Positions 47,428-58,063 of a DNA stretch of 64,000 nucleotides are shown piece by piece. Where the stretch lies: contig CAVPPW010000052.1 of assembly GCA_963707445.1 (NCBI GenBank), positions 1 through 64,000 on the forward strand. Reading direction: 5' to 3'. The stretch is from JALORV01 sp963707445. GTDB taxonomy: Bacteria > Pseudomonadota > Gammaproteobacteria > Burkholderiales > Burkholderiaceae_F. Under the pieces are notes generated by a model. The model was given only the letters and a program-made list of their open reading frames with translations, made no database searches and was not told where the DNA came from. Made by a program: the position numbers and the translations under genes. Each line of letters starts with the position of its first letter. Position 1 is the first letter of the stretch.

Positions 47428-48618
47428 ATGCAGCTCATCGACCGTGTGGTGCAGTTCCGCAGCGAGATCCAGCAGCTCCGGCGCGACATCCATGCGCATC
47501 CAGAACTGAGGTTCGAGGAAAACCGCACCAGCGATCTGGTCGCCGCTCGCCTCACCGACTGGGGTTATGCGGTGACGCGTGGACTTGGCACCACCGGCGT
47601 TGTCGGCACGCTGCGGCACGGGACATCGAGCCGTTCAGTTGGGCTGCGCGCCGACATGGATGCGCTGCCGATCCAGGAACTCAATGCCTTTCCGCATCGT
47701 TCCACGCACGCCGGCAAGATGCACGCCTGTGGCCACGACGGGCACGTCGCGATGCTGCTGGCGGCGGCGCGCTACCTGGCCGAGACCCGTCCCTTTGACG
47801 GCACGGTTCAGCTGATCTTTCAGCCGGCCGAGGAAGGCGGCGCGGGCGCGCGGCGCATGATCGATGACGGGCTGTTCGAACGCTTTCCGTGCGACGCCGT
47901 GTTCGGCATGCACAACTGGCCCAACCTGAAGGTCGGCCAGTTCGGCGTCGCGCCGGGGCCGGCGATGGCCTCGGCGAACGAGTTCGTGATCCGCATCACC
48001 GGCAGGGGCGCGCACGCCGCGATGCCGCATCTCGGCATCGATCCGGTCTTCGTCGCGGTTCAGGTCGTCAACGGACTGCAGGCGATCGTCACCCGCGTGA
48101 AGAAGCCGATCGATGCCGCAGTGCTGTCGGTGACGATGATCCACGCCGGCGACGCGACCAACGTCATACCGGAAAGCGCTCAAATCTCCGGCACCGTGCG
48201 CACGTTCAGCGATACGGTGACTGCGCAGGTTGAAGAGCACATGCGCCGCATCGTGCAGATGACCGCCGCCGCCCACGGGGCGGAGTCGCATGTGGAGTTC
48301 CGCTGGAACTATCCGCCGACCGTGAACCACGCGGTCGAGGCCGAGTTCGCAGCTACCGTGATGGACGACATCGTCGGGTCCGACAACGTGCTGCGCGGCC
48401 TCGAGCCGACGATGGGCTCGGAGGACTTCGCCTTCATGCTGCAGGCGCGTCCCGGCGCGTACGTCTTCATCGGCAACGGCGACGGGGATCATCGTGCCGC
48501 CGGCCACGGGCTCGGCCCGTGCATGCTGCACAACCCGAGCTACGACTTCAACGACGAGTTGATTCCGCTCGGCGCGACCTACTGGATCCGGCTGGTCGAG
48601 AAATTCCTCGGGCGCTAG
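47428..48618 (+). CDS. M20D-family amidohydrolase (hippurate hydrolase-like)
   Basis: A 396-residue zinc aminoacylase. Metal ligands are in CGHDGH (residues 101-106), the EE of FQPAEEGGAG, the MHNWP segment and the C-terminal HNPSYDFNDE. The first part has LRRDIHAHPELRFEE and GLRADMDALPI, typical of HipO/IAA-amino-acid hydrolases. Substrate could be hippurate or other N-acyl amino acids. The frame is intact. It is divergent from argE. Its TAG shares CTAG with the stop of the next, converging gene. Confidence 0.92.
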   Translation: MQLIDRVVQFRSEIQQLRRDIHAHPELRFEENRTSDLVAARLTDWGYAVTRGLGTTGVVGTLRHGTSSRSVGLRADMDALPIQELNAFPHRSTHAGKMHACGHDGHVAMLLAAARYLAETRPFDGTVQLIFQPAEEGGAGARRMIDDGLFERFPCDAVFGMHNWPNLKVGQFGVAPGPAMASANEFVIRITGRGAHAAMPHLGIDPVFVAVQVVNGLQAIVTRVKKPIDAAVLSVTMIHAGDATNVIPESAQISGTVRTFSDTVTAQVEEHMRRIVQMTAAAHGAESHVEFRWNYPPTVNHAVEAEFAATVMDDIVGSDNVLRGLEPTMGSEDFAFMLQARPGAYVFIGNGDGDHRAAGHGLGPCMLHNPSYDFNDELIPLGATYWIRLVEKFLGR

Positions 48619-48974
48619 TCGGGCGTTGCGAGGTCCAGGCTCGCGCCGTAGCGCCGCCTAATGGCCGGCAGCCAAAAGACTGCCGCACTCAGCAGCGTCG
48701 CTATAGCGACCAAACCGATGACAAGCACCATGCGCGCATAGGGCTGGCCGAGCGCGATTCGCGCCGAAGCCAGCGCGACCAGAGTTCGCAGCCATTCGAT
48801 CGCGCCGAGCAGCAGCGCGCACTCAACCGCCAGCGCCGCCCAGCGCGAACGCCAGAGGAGCAGAGCCGGCAGCGCCAGACAGACTCCAACGGGCACCCAC
48901 GCCTGAGCCCGCATGAAGTGCGCAGCGAGCAGCAGCAGGCTCACGATCGGGGCAAGCAGGACGAGGTTTTTCAT
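48615..48974 (-). CDS. Small four-helix membrane protein, unknown function
   Basis: A 119-residue protein that is almost wholly hydrophobic, with four membrane segments (LVLLAPIVSLLLLAAHF, WVPVGVCLALPALLLW, ALAVECALLLGAIEWL, MVLVIGLVAIATLLSAAVFWL). I do not recognise a family. The ATG at 48974 puts the first helix at the N-terminus; an in-frame start at 49007 has no better site. Converges with the amidohydrolase. Confidence 0.65.
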   Translation of the reverse strand: MKNLVLLAPIVSLLLLAAHFMRAQAWVPVGVCLALPALLLWRSRWAALAVECALLLGAIEWLRTLVALASARIALGQPYARMVLVIGLVAIATLLSAAVFWLPAIRRRYGASLDLATPD

Positions 48975-49167
48975 CGCGGGCTGTGCCGATATTGCGCGAC
49001 GCGCCATCGCGCCGGTTGACCGGGGTCAGACCGGTCCGCCTCTACCCCAAAGGATGACTTGACCCGGCTGGCCGGTAATCCATTTGCCGGAGGGTGGTCG
49101 GCGGACCGGCGTGGTTACTCTGGGTCGCTCCACCCGCCGTAGAAGCCTGCCTGCAGGCCGAGCCCGC

Positions 49168-49686
49168 ATGACGCACACGTCGATCCGCCTCCTCGGCATG
49201 CTGCTGCTGATCAGCATGGTGTCGGGCTGCGCCACGCTGGCCGGGGAATCGACCCAGAAGCTCAATATCCAGACCGTCGATGCCGAAGGCCGCATCGTCG
49301 AAGGCATGAGCTGTCACGTCAGCAATGCATCGGCGGACTACGTCGGCGTCACGCCGATGTTCGACATGCGGGTCCGGCGGTCGTCATCGCCGCTGGTCGT
49401 TGAATGCCGCCGCGACGGCCTTGCGCTCGCGCGCGCCGTCGTGGTTTCGCGGGCCGTCGAGATGCAACCCTTGCAACTGCTATTGCCAGGCGGCAGCAGC
49501 ATGATGGTGCTCGATCACCTGACCGGCTACATGTACGCGTACCCGCGCTGGGTACGGCTGCAGGTTGGCACCGACATGGTCTTCGACCGACGCGACGAAA
49601 AGGACCGCGGGCCGACGCCGGGCCTCGTTACCCGGCAGTTTGACGACTTCGTGCGCTATGCGGAGAGCTCCCCAGCCACGCACTGA
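49168..49686 (+). CDS. Putative lipoprotein
   Basis: A 172-residue protein with a lipoprotein signal, MTHTSIRLLGMLLLISMVSGC, cleaved before the Cys (lipobox VSGC). The mature part (KLNIQTVDAEGRIVEGMSCHVSNA, two pieces; SSPLVVECRRDG) resembles small PEGA-like or translocation-associated beta domains, but no family is certain. The N-terminal pattern is shared in style with the lipoprotein at 61168-61563. Confidence 0.7.
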   Translation: MTHTSIRLLGMLLLISMVSGCATLAGESTQKLNIQTVDAEGRIVEGMSCHVSNASADYVGVTPMFDMRVRRSSSPLVVECRRDGLALARAVVVSRAVEMQPLQLLLPGGSSMMVLDHLTGYMYAYPRWVRLQVGTDMVFDRRDEKDRGPTPGLVTRQFDDFVRYAESSPATH

Positions 49687-50012
49687 CCTGCAACGCGGCG
49701 CCCGAGGCGCCCCGCGTGCCACGGTCGCGATTACGACGAGCGCGTCGGCTTAGCTCCAACGCCTACAAGCGCGATAGATTCGCGCCTCCTGCCGTCACCC
49801 GTGGTTGACGCCGCACCGACGCGCCCGCGCTTCTGCCGGAGGCAGTGCCTGGCGCTGCCCTGATGTTGATCGCCCCCTTGTACTGAGGGTCATCGACTCG
49901 CCGGAATGCTCGGACGTGATACTGTCATTCCATACAGTTATACTGCGACGCTCCTGCGACTTCGGCTGAGTCGGCCCGCGCGTAACATCGCTGCGAGCGG
50001 CACCGTTGGACT
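49687..50012. other. Intergenic region upstream of uvrA
   Basis: A 326-base stretch without a recognisable gene. It holds the LexA box and promoter listed next; I saw no terminator for the lipoprotein gene and no RNA gene. Confidence 0.6.
49916..49944 (+). promoter_or_regulatory. SOS (LexA) box overlapping a sigma-70 promoter of uvrA
   Basis: TACTGTCATTCCATACAGTT at 49920-49939 contains CTGT-N8-ACAG with correct spacing and matches 14 of 20 positions of the E. coli LexA consensus. A -35-like GTGATA (49916-49921) and -10-like TATACT (49939-49944) are 17 bases apart, so bound LexA would cover the promoter spacer. The start codon of uvrA is 70-90 bases downstream. This predicts DNA-damage induction of the gene. 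Confidence 0.8.
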
Positions 50013-53000
50013 GTGACCGCATCTCCCATGCCTGACGATTCCCAGCCCGTGTCCGAGGACGCGCGGCGCGCGATTCGCATTCGCGGCGCGCGCCAGAACA
50101 ACCTCGCAAACCTCGACGTCGACATTCCGACCGGCGAGCTCGTCGTCGTCACCGGGGTCTCCGGCTCGGGCAAGAGCTCGCTGGTGTTCGACACGCTGTA
50201 CGCCGAAGGCCAGCGCCGCTACGTCGAGACGTTTTCGCCGTACGCCCGGCAGTTCCTCGATCGCATGGATCGCCCTGCGGTGGACCGCATCGAGGGCGTG
50301 CCGCCGGCGATCGCGATCGACCAGACCAATCCGGTGCGCACCTCGCGCAGCACGGTCGGCACGATGACCGAGCTCAACGATCACCTGAAGCTGCTGTTCG
50401 CGCGTGCCGCGCAGCTCTTTTGCCGCCGCTGCGCGCAGCCGGTGCGACGCGATTCGACCGCAAGCATCATCGCAAGCCTCGCCGCGCGCGCCGCTCTGGC
50501 CGGCGATCCGCGCCTGACCGTGACCTTTCCCGTCCGTGTGCCCAAGAATTTCGGCGAGGACGAGGTCCGCGCGCACCTCGAAGCCCAGGGCTACACCAAG
50601 GTCCACGCCGAACGGGCGCTGGCCGAGGTCAAGGTGCTCGACGTCGTGTCCGACCGCTTCCGCTTCGCGGGCACGGAGCGGTCGCGCATCGCGGATGCTG
50701 TCGAGCGTGCACTGCGGCTGGGTGGAGGGCGTGTCGACATCCACGCGCAGAGCGAGGCGGAGGGTCCGAGCGAAACTTGGCGCTACTCGACCGACCTGCA
50801 CTGCGCCGACTGCGACATTCACTACGAGACTCCGCACCCGTCGACGTTCTCGTTCAACTCCCCGCTCGGCGCCTGCGAGACCTGCCGCGGCTTCGGCCGC
50901 GTGATCGGCGTCGACTACGGCCTCGTGATTCCCGACGAGCGCAAGACGCTGCGCGAGGGCGCGATCAAGCCGTTCCAGTCGAAGTCCTTCATCGAGAGTC
51001 AGCGCGACCTCGAGAAGTGCGCGGCCAAGGACGGCATTCCGCTCGATGTGCCGTTCCGCGATCTGTCGGCGGAGCAGCGCGAATGGGTCATCGGCGGCGG
51101 TGCCGGCTGGAAGAACTGGAACAAGAGTTGGCCGGGTATCTGGTACGGGATCAAGCGCTTCTTCGCGTGGCTCGAGAGCAAGGCCTACAAGATGCACATC
51201 CGTGTGCTGCTTTCGCGCTACCGCTCGTACACCCCGTGTCCGGCGTGTATGGGCAGTCGGCTGCGGCCAGATGCGACGCTGTGGCGAGCCGGCGCGCGAG
51301 AAGAAGCCGAAGCGGTAATGCCGCCGCAGGGGCGGTACGCGCGCTTCCGGCCCGTGCATGCGTCTTGGTCGAGCGAGCAACTGAACACGCTTCCGGGCCT
51401 CGCGCTGCACGACCTGATGTTGCTGCCGATCGAACGGGTGAAAACCTTCTTCGATGCGATCACGCTGCCGCCGCCGCTTGACGAGGCGACCGAGATGCTG
51501 CTCGATGAGCTGCGCGCACGGCTCGCCTTCCTCGTCGACGTCGGCCTCGGTTATCTGACGCTGGACCGGCAGAGCCGGACGCTATCCGGCGGCGAAGTCC
51601 AGCGCATCAACCTGACGACAGCGCTTGGCACCTCGCTCGTCAACACGCTGTTCGTGCTCGACGAGCCGTCGATCGGGTTGCACCCGCGCGACATGCATCG
51701 GGTCGTCGCGGTGATGCACCGGCTGCGCGATGCCGGCAACTCGCTGGTCGTCGTCGAGCACGACCCGCAGGTGATGCTGGCGGCCGACCGCGTGCTCGAC
51801 ATGGGCCCGGGCCCGGGCGAGCGCGGCGGACGGATCGTGTTCAACGGCACGCCAGCGGAACTGCGCGACGCTGAGACGCTGACCGGCCGCTATCTCGGCG
51901 GGCGCCAGGCGGTCGACACTGTGCGGCCGCTGCCCGTGGCCGGAAACGCACCCCGGCTCGTGCTGCAGGGCGCACGCGAACACAACCTCAAGGTCGACAA
52001 CCTCGAAATCCCGCTGCGACGACTGGTCTGTGTGACCGGCGTGTCGGGTAGCGGCAAATCAACGCTGATCCAGGACGTGCTGTACCCGGCGCTCGCCAAG
52101 GAAAAGGGGAAGTCGGCGGAGTCCGCCGGCGCGTTCGACCGGCTGCTCGGCGGCGACTGGCTCGACGGCGTCGCCTTTGTCGACCAGTCGCCGATCGGAA
52201 AGACGACGCGCTCCAATCCCGCCAGCTACGTCGGCGCGTTCGATGCGATCCGCACGATCTTCGCGAAGTCAAGGGTGGCCAAGGAACGCAACTACACCCC
52301 TGGCACGTTCTCATTCAACTCCGGCGACGGACGCTGCCCGACCTGCGGCGGCAACGGCTTCGAGCACGTCGAGATGCAGTTTCTGTCGGACGTCTACCTG
52401 CGCTGCCCGGACTGCGACGGCAAGCGTTTCCGGCCGGAGACGCTGGAAGTCACCGTCGAAAGAGCGGGCCGCAGCGCCAGCATCGCCGACGTGCTCGACA
52501 TGACGGTCAATGAGGCGCTGACTTTCTTCCGCGACGATACGGAGGTCGCGCGTGTGCTGACGCCGCTGGTGGACGTCGGGCTGGAATACGTGAAGCTCGG
52601 CCAGCCGGTACCGACGCTGTCGGGCGGCGAGGCGCAGCGACTGAAGCTCGCCGGCTTTCTCGCCGATGCGGCGAGCGGCAAACCACCGACGCGCGGCACG
52701 CTCTTCATGTTCGACGAGCCGACGACCGGCCTGCACTTCGATGACGTCGCCAAGCTGATGCGCGCATTCCGCAAACTGCAGGCGGCGGGCCACTCGCTGA
52801 TCGTGATCGAGCACAACCTCGACGTGATCTCGGCGGCCGACTGGCTGATCGACCTCGGGCCCGAAGGCGGCGATGCCGGCGGCGAAGTCGTCGCGACCGG
52901 CACTCCGGACGAGGTCATCAGGGTCCAGCGTTCACACACGGGTCGCGAGCTGGCGGCCTACAGGAACGCGCTGGCGGACAACGCACCGCGCGTCAACGAG

Positions 53001-55737
53001 CCTCGATTGCAATACGAGATCGGCCGGCCGCTGCAGACGCTGACAGGCAGCAGACGAATGCTGAGTGACGCGATCGAGGTGCGCAATGCGCGCGAACACA
53101 ACCTGAAGTCGATCGACGTCGACATCCCACGCGACACGTTCACCGTCATCACCGGCGTCTCCGGCTCCGGCAAGTCGACGCTCGCCTTCGACATCATCTT
53201 CAACGAGGGACAGCGCCGCTATCTCGAGTCGCTGAACGCCTACGCGCGCTCGATCGTGCAACCGGCGGGACGGCCCGATGTCGACGCGATCTACGGCATT
53301 CCACCGACAGTGGCGATCGAGCAACGCACCTCGCGCGGCGGCCGGAAGTCGACGGTCGCCACGCTGACCGAGCTGTATCACTTCATGCGCCTCATCTACG
53401 TCAAGCTCGGCGTGCAGCACTGCCCCGATTGCAAGGTGCCGGTGACGCCGCAGTCGTTCGATGCAATCGTCGCGCAGGTGATGCGCGAGTCGAAGGGCCA
53501 GCACGTCGGCGTGCTGGCACCGCTCGTCGTCAACCGCAAGGGCGTCTACACCGATCTCGCCAAGTGGGCCGCCGCACGCGGTCACTCGCACCTGCGCGTC
53601 GACGGCGTGTTTCTGCCGACCGCGAAGTTCCCGCGCATCGAGCGCTTCAAGGAACACACGATCGAGTTGCCGGTCGCGGACCTGGAGGTTTTGCCAGAGC
53701 ATGAGGCCCGGCTGCGCGGCGCGCTGGCCACCGCGCTGGAGCACGGCCACGGCGTGGCCACGGTGATCTCGCCGCTGCAGGCGCTGCAGCAGTCGATCGC
53801 GCGCGGCGACTGGGGACCAGCGCTCGCGCAAAGGAGCTTTTCGACCCGCCGTGCGTGCCCGTCGTGCGGACAGAGCTTTCCCGAGCCGGACCCTCGCCTC
53901 TTTTCCTACAACAGCAAGCATGGCTGGTGCGAGGCCTGTTACGGCACCGGACTCAGGCTCAACGGCTTCGATGCCGAGCAGACCGGCGAGGAGGTCTGGT
54001 GGAACGCGTGGTACGAGGGCGAAGCGACGGATTGCGACGCCTGCCACGGCCAGCGCCTCAACCGCACCGCACTGGCCGTGAAGTTCGACGGCCGCTCGAT
54101 CGCTGAGCTCGCCCGCCAGTCCGTCACCGAAGCCGGTGAGTTCTTCCGCAAGCTCTCGCTCACCGGCCGCAACGCCGAGATCGCGCGTGACGCGCTGGCC
54201 GAAATTCGGCTCGCGGCTGTCGTTTCTGGAAGAAGTCGGGCTCGGCTATCTCGCGCTCGACCGGGCGGCGCCGACGCTATCAGGCGGCGAAGCGCAACGG
54301 ATCCGCCTCGCGGCGCAGCTGGGATCGAACCTTCAGGGCGTCGCCTATGTTCTCGACGAACCGACGATCGGCCTGCATCCGCGCGATAACCGCATCCTGC
54401 TCGACGCGCTGCAGAAGCTCGAGTCCAAGGGCAACACGCTGATCGTCGTCGAGCACGACGAGGACACGATCCGGCGCGCGGCGCATTTGATCGACATCGG
54501 CCCGGCTGCGGGCGTGCGCGGTGGCCGCGTCGTTGCACAGGGCAGCGTCGCGGACCTGATGGCGACACCGGAGTCTGCGACTGGCGCGTTTCTCAAGGCG
54601 CCGCTCGCCCACCGAATGCGTGCGCGGCGCCCGGTGGTGCGCGCGACTGCGCGCATGACGGTCCGCGACGCCCGCATGCACAACCTGCGCGGAGTCGATG
54701 CCGGATTTCCGCTCGAGCGCCTGACCCTGGTCACCGGCGTCTCGGGCAGCGGCAAATCGACGCTCGCCCGCGAGGTCTTGCTGGACAACCTGCAGCGTGT
54801 CGTCGGCCGACGCGGACCGCGTCCCGACTGGACCGGTTGCGCGGCCATCGAAGGTTGGGAGACGGTCGACCGCGTGCTCGAAGTCGACCAGACACCGATC
54901 GGCAAGACGCCGCGCTCGTGCCCCGCCACCTACGTCGGCTTCTGGGACGCGATCCGCAAGCTCTATGCGGACACGCTGGAAGCGCGCACGCGCGGCTATA
55001 GCGCCAGCCGCTTCTCGTTCAACACCGCAGGCGGCCGCTGCGAGGCATGCGAGGGCCAGGGCGTGCGAACGATCGAGATGAGCTTTTTGCCCGACGTGAA
55101 GGTGCTGTGCGACGTCTGCGGCGGCGCGCGCTTCAACGAGGAGACGCTCGCAGTCAAATGGCGCGACAAGTCGATCGGCGATGTGCTGAAAATGGATATC
55201 GACGAGGCGGCCCCATTTTTTGCCGCGCACCGCTCGATCGCACATTGCCTGAAACTGCTGCAGGACGTCGGCCTCGGCTACCTGACGCTCGGACAGCCGT
55301 CGCCAACGTTGTCCGGCGGCGAAGCGCAGCGCATCAAGCTGGTCGCCGAACTGTCGAAGGTTCGCGACGACATCACGCGTAGAGGACAGAAGGCGCCGTC
55401 GACTCTGTACGTGCTCGACGAGCCGACGGTCGGATTGCACATGGCTGATGTGGGTCGCCTGATCGATGTGCTGCACCGTCTGGTCGATGGCGGCAACACC
55501 GTCATCGTGATCGAGCACAACCTCGACGTCATCGCAGAGGCCGACTGGGTGATCGATCTCGGACCCGAGGGCGGCAGTGGCGGCGGCCTGCTCGTCGCGC
55601 AGTGCGCGCCGGAAGAGTTGATCACGCGGTCGACGCCGACGGCACGGTCTTTGCGCGAATTCATCGACTCGCGCGCGACCGAGGGCCAGCGACCGACATC
55701 CGCACCCGAACCCGCGGCAGCCGACGCGGCGGAGTGA
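50013..55737 (+). CDS. uvrA: Double-length UvrA-type excinuclease ABC subunit, one frameshift
   Basis: About 1,907 residues, two complete UvrA units in tandem. Unit 1 (about 1-1010) and unit 2 (about 1025-1907) each have two ABC modules; the four Walker A motifs GVSGSGKS(S/T) are near residues 48, 676, 1048 and 1576. LSGGE(A/V)QR signatures are at the four expected places, and zinc-finger Cys clusters are kept (CETCRGFG, CPTCGGNGF with CPDCDG, CPSCGQ with CEACYGTG, CEACEGQG with CDVCGG). One frame change near 54210 splits unit 2 (AEIARDALAEI / SRLSFLEEVGLGYL). Start is GTG 50013 or ATG 50028. Dual-size UvrAs occur in some beta- and gammaproteobacteria; whether this one replaces or supplements standard UvrA is unknown. 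Confidence 0.9.
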
Positions 55738-55948
55738 CTGCGCTCCGAGATGCGCGATCCGCTGGGCGCAGCGCTGTGGCATCGACGCTGGCGGCGCGGG
55801 CGAACGATCGGTACACGAGCGCGAAATGGAACGCATCGGCAGGTTTCGCCCGTCGAAAGCCCTGCGATGAACCCATCGGTGGGCGCAGTTCGGCGCATGC
55901 GATGACATCCGCGTCGCTATGATGACCCGCTGTCACTTGGCCGGTCCG

Positions 55949-57088
55949 ATGAAACTTCTCTCGACCCTGCTCGTTTTGAGCGTAGCGCTGCATGCAGCTC
56001 CAGTCGCCGCCCAGCCGAATACCGGCGATGAGAGCGTCGGGCTGCTGCCGCAGACCGCACCTGGCACGCCGTGGTCCTTCATAGGATTTGGCATCGTGAC
56101 GCCGACCGACCCGGCGTGGATGGTCTCGGTCGGAACGCCGCGCAGCGCGACGATGGGGCGCGCAGCAAGCGCAGGCGGCGACGGTGACGCTTCGCTCGTG
56201 ATCTCCAGCGAGCTGCTCGAGCAGCCGACCTCCAGTGACACCGCGCTGCTGACCGTTGCGCGTGATCGGCATGCGCGACTTGGCGAACGCTGGACACTCG
56301 ACAAGCACGAGGAAACACTGGTCCGGCATGCCGGCGCGCGCTGCGCGCGGCACCAGATGATCGCGCGCGAGCCGGAAGACCGTTCGCCGCGCAACAAACC
56401 TGCCAAGGCCGCGGCGACGCGCCAGTACCTGCATGTGGCCGGTCTGTCGTGCGTGCATCCCACAGAACCGCGACTGCTGGTCGAGGTGGGTGTTTCCGAG
56501 CGCACTGCGCGCAACGCGATGAGCGAAGCGGTAGTCCGGCAAAGCGAAGCGGTGATGGCCAGCCTCGGGTTCCAGCGCTATTCGGAGCAGGCGCTGCAGA
56601 CATCGGCCGAAGTCGCTCGCAGCGGCCGGGCGCAGGAGGCCGAAGCCCTGTTGAAGCCCTATATCGACGCCGACGCCGCCTGGGCCCGATACTTCCTCGC
56701 ACAGATCATTCAGCGGGCAGTGCCGGCGCCACCCGACGCTGGCACCCGCATCAAGGCGCTGCTCGAGCCTGCGGCGGAGCGCGGCCTCGCGGACGCGCAG
56801 TGGATGCTCGGGACGCTCTATCTGCGCGGAGGCGGAGTACCCAAGGACACCGCGCTGGCACTGGCCCTGCTGCGGCGGGCGGCCGAGCGGGGCAGCGCCG
56901 GCGCGGCCTATCAGCTCGGACTGACGCTGCTTTCCGGCGAGATCGGTTTTCCCCCGGACCGGCGCGAAGGCGTGCTCTGGGTCACCCGCGCAGCGGTTCG
57001 TGGACAGAAGGAAGCCCAGGAACTGCTCAACAGCGCCCGCGAGGGTGCTGGCCCCCCGCCCGCCAAGCCCGCGGGCGGATCGCGATAG
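55949..57088 (+). CDS. Periplasmic Sel1-repeat protein
   Basis: A 379-residue exported protein. Signal peptide MKLLSTLLVLSVALHAAPVAAQ, an N-terminal domain of about 210 residues without a family I know, then Sel1-like repeats at about 240-355 (GLADAQWMLGTLYLRGGGVPKDTALALALLRRAAERGSAGAAYQLG is read as consecutive repeats of about 36). Sel1 repeats mediate protein contacts. The ATG at 55949 places the signal peptide correctly; an in-frame start exists at 55919. The frame is intact. Confidence 0.8.
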   Translation: MKLLSTLLVLSVALHAAPVAAQPNTGDESVGLLPQTAPGTPWSFIGFGIVTPTDPAWMVSVGTPRSATMGRAASAGGDGDASLVISSELLEQPTSSDTALLTVARDRHARLGERWTLDKHEETLVRHAGARCARHQMIAREPEDRSPRNKPAKAAATRQYLHVAGLSCVHPTEPRLLVEVGVSERTARNAMSEAVVRQSEAVMASLGFQRYSEQALQTSAEVARSGRAQEAEALLKPYIDADAAWARYFLAQIIQRAVPAPPDAGTRIKALLEPAAERGLADAQWMLGTLYLRGGGVPKDTALALALLRRAAERGSAGAAYQLGLTLLSGEIGFPPDRREGVLWVTRAAVRGQKEAQELLNSAREGAGPPPAKPAGGSR

Positions 57089-57193
57089 CGAAGCTGCCGC
57101 CACCGATCCGCCAAAACGACCGGCTGTTCCACGCTCCTGACAGTGCATCGCATCCCCGGCACAGGCACCGCGGCGCCACGGCACGATGTCGAC

Positions 57194-57988
57194 ATGGACA
57201 CCCCGAAATCGACGATCCGCGGACTGATTCTGGCCGTCGGCTTGATCGGCCCCCTGTTCGCCACTGGGACGCTGGCCCAGACAGCGGTCGCGCCGTTGGC
57301 GGCTACGGTGACGGTTGGCTCGTCCGGTAGCAGGATCGATGGCTCCGGCCGCCAGATCGACGATGTGCGCTCGGTCGGCACCTTTTCGGCCGTGCGCGCC
57401 TCGGGCCCAATTGACATCGTGCTGCGAGCCTCGGACCGCGAGCAGGTGACCGTGCACTTTGATGACAACCTAGCCGCGCTGATCGAAGCCAAAGTGGTGC
57501 CGGACTCAGTGCCAACGCTCGACATTCGCATCAGTCCAGCGGCGGCATTTCGCAGTTCAAAGGCGCCGCGCGTCACTGTCGAGTTCCGGACGCTCGGCGC
57601 GCTTTCTCTGCGCGGCTCGGGCGACGTGCGTGCAGACCGAGTCAAGGGCACGGTGCTGGCCATCGGCATGGCCGGCAGTAGCGACGTTCGTATCGACCAC
57701 CTCGATGTCGACACGCTCGGCGTTTCGATCAGCGGCAGCGGCGATTTCACGGCTGCCGGGCGCGCGACCGAGCAGGGCTACAGCATCAGCGGCTCGGGCG
57801 ACGTCACGGCCGGCGAGTTGATCGGTCAAACCGTCAAAGTCCGCATCGCCGGCAGCGGCGACGTCCGCGTCCATGCGGAGCAGATGCTCGATGTTGCGAT
57901 CGCCGGCTCTGGGGATGTCCTGTACCGCGGTTCTCCGGTGATCCGCAAGAGCATCGCGGGGTCGGGCGAGATCCGCAGGCTCAACTAG
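57194..57988 (+). CDS. Exported GIN-domain (DUF2807) protein
   Basis: A 264-residue protein with a signal peptide (STIRGLILAVGLIGPLFATGTLAQ) and a putative auto-transporter-adhesin head GIN domain. From about residue 135 it has a repeating turn, (R/A/S)GS(G/S)(D/E), as RGSGDV, AGSSDV, SGSGDF, SGSGDV, AGSGDV, AGSGDV, AGSGEI, about 15-25 residues apart, which makes a beta-solenoid. Function unknown; found on cell surfaces or in the periplasm. Start at 57194 fits the signal peptide. Confidence 0.85.
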   Translation: MDTPKSTIRGLILAVGLIGPLFATGTLAQTAVAPLAATVTVGSSGSRIDGSGRQIDDVRSVGTFSAVRASGPIDIVLRASDREQVTVHFDDNLAALIEAKVVPDSVPTLDIRISPAAAFRSSKAPRVTVEFRTLGALSLRGSGDVRADRVKGTVLAIGMAGSSDVRIDHLDVDTLGVSISGSGDFTAAGRATEQGYSISGSGDVTAGELIGQTVKVRIAGSGDVRVHAEQMLDVAIAGSGDVLYRGSPVIRKSIAGSGEIRRLN

Positions 57989-58018
57989 GCCTGTTCGCGC
58001 TAACGCGTGAACAGGCCT
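57987..58018 (+). terminator. Long hairpin after the GIN-domain gene
   Basis: A 10-bp perfect stem (AGGCCTGTTC / GAACAGGCCT) extended by GCG/CGC, beginning in the stop codon region of the gene. There is no strong T-run (TTAG follows), so it may act as an mRNA-end stabiliser as much as a terminator. Confidence 0.6.
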
Positions 58019-58063
58019 TAGCCACTGCTGGTTGCGCCGGCGGCGCCGGGGTAGCCTCGCAGC

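Noticed and set aside
54280..55908. 542-codon minus-strand open frame opposite the end of uvrA
   Set aside because: Shadow of the fourth ABC module of UvrA; no motif of its own.
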